NCBI GenBank assembly: GCA_039105265.1
Contig: JAPFFF010000011.1
Coordinates: forward strand, 1,922,001 to 1,986,000
From: Tritrichomonas musculus
Taxonomy: Eukaryota > Parabasalia > Tritrichomonadida > Tritrichomonadidae
Length of the DNA: 64,000 bases
Direction: 5' to 3'
The notes beneath the pieces are model-generated. The model worked only from the letters and a program-made list of their open reading frames with translations. It made no database searches and was not told the origin of the DNA. Numbering within the stretch: position 1 is the first letter of the stretch; every line of letters begins with the position of its first letter. A program made the position numbers and the translations under genes. Shown here piece by piece: positions 63,150 to 64,000 of the stretch.

Positions 63150-64000
63150 ATGAATAGAACTTTTACAACTCCTAGTAAAGAATATCAAAAACAACATAAT
63201 AAAAACAAGTTATCTTCTTTGTATGATGATTCTGATGAAAATAATGATAATAATAATAATAATGAAGCTGAAGTAGTTGAAGATGAAAGTCTTGAACAAT
63301 ATAGAAATCTATTAACTAGTAAAGAAGAACCTGTTTCTGGTACTGAATTTGATGTTCAAGAATATCTTAAAAGTTTGGGTAAAGTAACAAGAGTCGGTAA
63401 AAGAGCAGAAAAAACATTTGAAAATTCTGAGAATACGATGAATGATTTATACATTTTCAAGAATAAAGAAGGAGTTGATTTATCTAAATATAGAGAAGCT
63501 TTATTTGATATCATCATAAACGGTAACTATAGAATCAAGTTTTCACCAAAATGTGCTACACGTGATGGTGCAGAATTATATTGTAAGAAGAAGTTTGATA
63601 AATCAGGTTATCCATTATATAGATTAATACCAACTCGTTCTGATACGACAGATCCATTTAATAACCCTATTTGTGATTTAAACGGTGATAAAGTTGAAGA
63701 TATTGTTATTGTTGATAGATTAGGTAGACCTGTTATAATTAATGGTTTCAAATTAGTTAAATCAGATCCGTATAAAAAAATATGGCAAACTGAAAGAATC
63801 AAAAATAAGGGTAAGATAGAACCTTTTGAAATTTGGATGAGAAAATTAACTAATTCTGCTAAAACATGGACATATACAAATGATGAATGGAATAATGGTA
63901 AATTTAAACTAGATGTTGAAAATTATGATAAAGATATGCAAAATGCAGTTAAAGCATATGAAGAAGTTGGATTATCTAAACCTAGAATAAGTTCAAAATT
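63150..64000 (+). CDS. Element C DxNGDxxxD protein (5' part, continues past edge)
   Basis: Open from the ATG at 63150 to the window edge, at least 283 residues. The first 45 residues are polar with an Asp/Asn-rich run (DDSDENNDNNNN). Near residue 175 it carries DLNGDKVED, then IVDRLGRPVIINGF and KLVKSDP, aligning with DINGDKIPD, YVYVNGY and KSDWP of the 687-residue element A protein. Downstream it keeps an aromatic/charged region (FEIWMRKLTNSAKTWTY). The A protein continues about 285 residues past its motif, so much of this gene is probably outside the window. Function unknown; conservation in two distinct elements marks it as a core Polinton gene. Confidence 0.8.
   Translation, partial: MNRTFTTPSKEYQKQHNKNKLSSLYDDSDENNDNNNNNEAEVVEDESLEQYRNLLTSKEEPVSGTEFDVQEYLKSLGKVTRVGKRAEKTFENSENTMNDLYIFKNKEGVDLSKYREALFDIIINGNYRIKFSPKCATRDGAELYCKKKFDKSGYPLYRLIPTRSDTTDPFNNPICDLNGDKVEDIVIVDRLGRPVIINGFKLVKSDPYKKIWQTERIKNKGKIEPFEIWMRKLTNSAKTWTYTNDEWNNGKFKLDVENYDKDMQNAVKAYEEVGLSKPRISSK

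Larger units (their letters stand above)
55070..64000. mobile_element. Polinton-like element C, runs off the right edge
   Basis: Four genes in view: PolB, Q/N-rich protein, fibre-like protein, DxNGDxxxD protein. Two of these have homologues in element A, but gene order and strands differ, and C is far richer in A/T (codons AAA, TTA, AAT dominate). No break was seen in the part in view, so it looks whole and young so far. Integrase, ATPase and capsid genes would be expected beyond the edge. Confidence 0.8.

Overview
The window looks like nuclear DNA of an AT-rich, intron-poor protist. A trichomonad (parabasalid) is the best guess: it holds several Polinton/Maverick elements, an ISXO2/Merlin-type transposase, and stand-alone HNH endonuclease genes of a type I associate with trichomonad genomes. 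The host call is inference; no rRNA, tRNA or clear host housekeeping gene is present to settle it.

Layout. 1-7314 is a satellite of exactly 318 units of 23 bp. 7315-7924 is AT-rich spacer with four degenerate 17-bp repeats. 7925-9020 is a non-coding element with about 170-bp inverted ends (MITE-like), each tipped by a foldback. 9655-25705 is Polinton-like element A: packaging ATPase, pVI-like small protein, major capsid candidate, HNH endonuclease, a giant fibre-like protein, retroviral-type integrase and protein-primed DNA polymerase B, plus unnamed genes. It looks old enough to carry about two breaks but is otherwise open. 25706-26091 is an unusually GC-rich junction with an AAAAG tract and a thrice-repeated 20-bp motif. 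26092-29841 (block B) holds a second HNH copy, a C48/Ulp1-type protease, a possible minor capsid gene and three small genes; it is either a fragment of another Polinton or the far end of A. 29842-31138 is AT-rich spacer.

31139-52203 is a second satellite, about 21 kb of a 15-bp unit (ATGATGTTTAAGGAG), nearly free of C on the + strand and open as an MMFKE pentapeptide repeat. 52288-53196 is an intact ISXO2/Merlin transposase on the minus strand. 53197-55069 is AT-rich spacer. 55070 to the right edge is Polinton-like element C, much more AT-rich than A, with a 1528-residue DNA polymerase B carrying an inserted HNH-like zinc domain, a small Q/N-rich protein, a 972-residue fibre-like protein, and the start of a DxNGDxxxD protein. 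Every C gene in view is open, so C looks young.

How the genes fit together. PolB replicates a linear element, the integrase inserts it, the ATPase would package it, and capsid, pVI-like and protease proteins would build and mature a particle. A and C share a fibre C-terminal domain and the DxNGDxxxD protein but differ in gene order, strand and composition, so they are separate lineages and not copies of one insertion. Opposed gene pairs in both A and C have short hairpins at their convergent ends.
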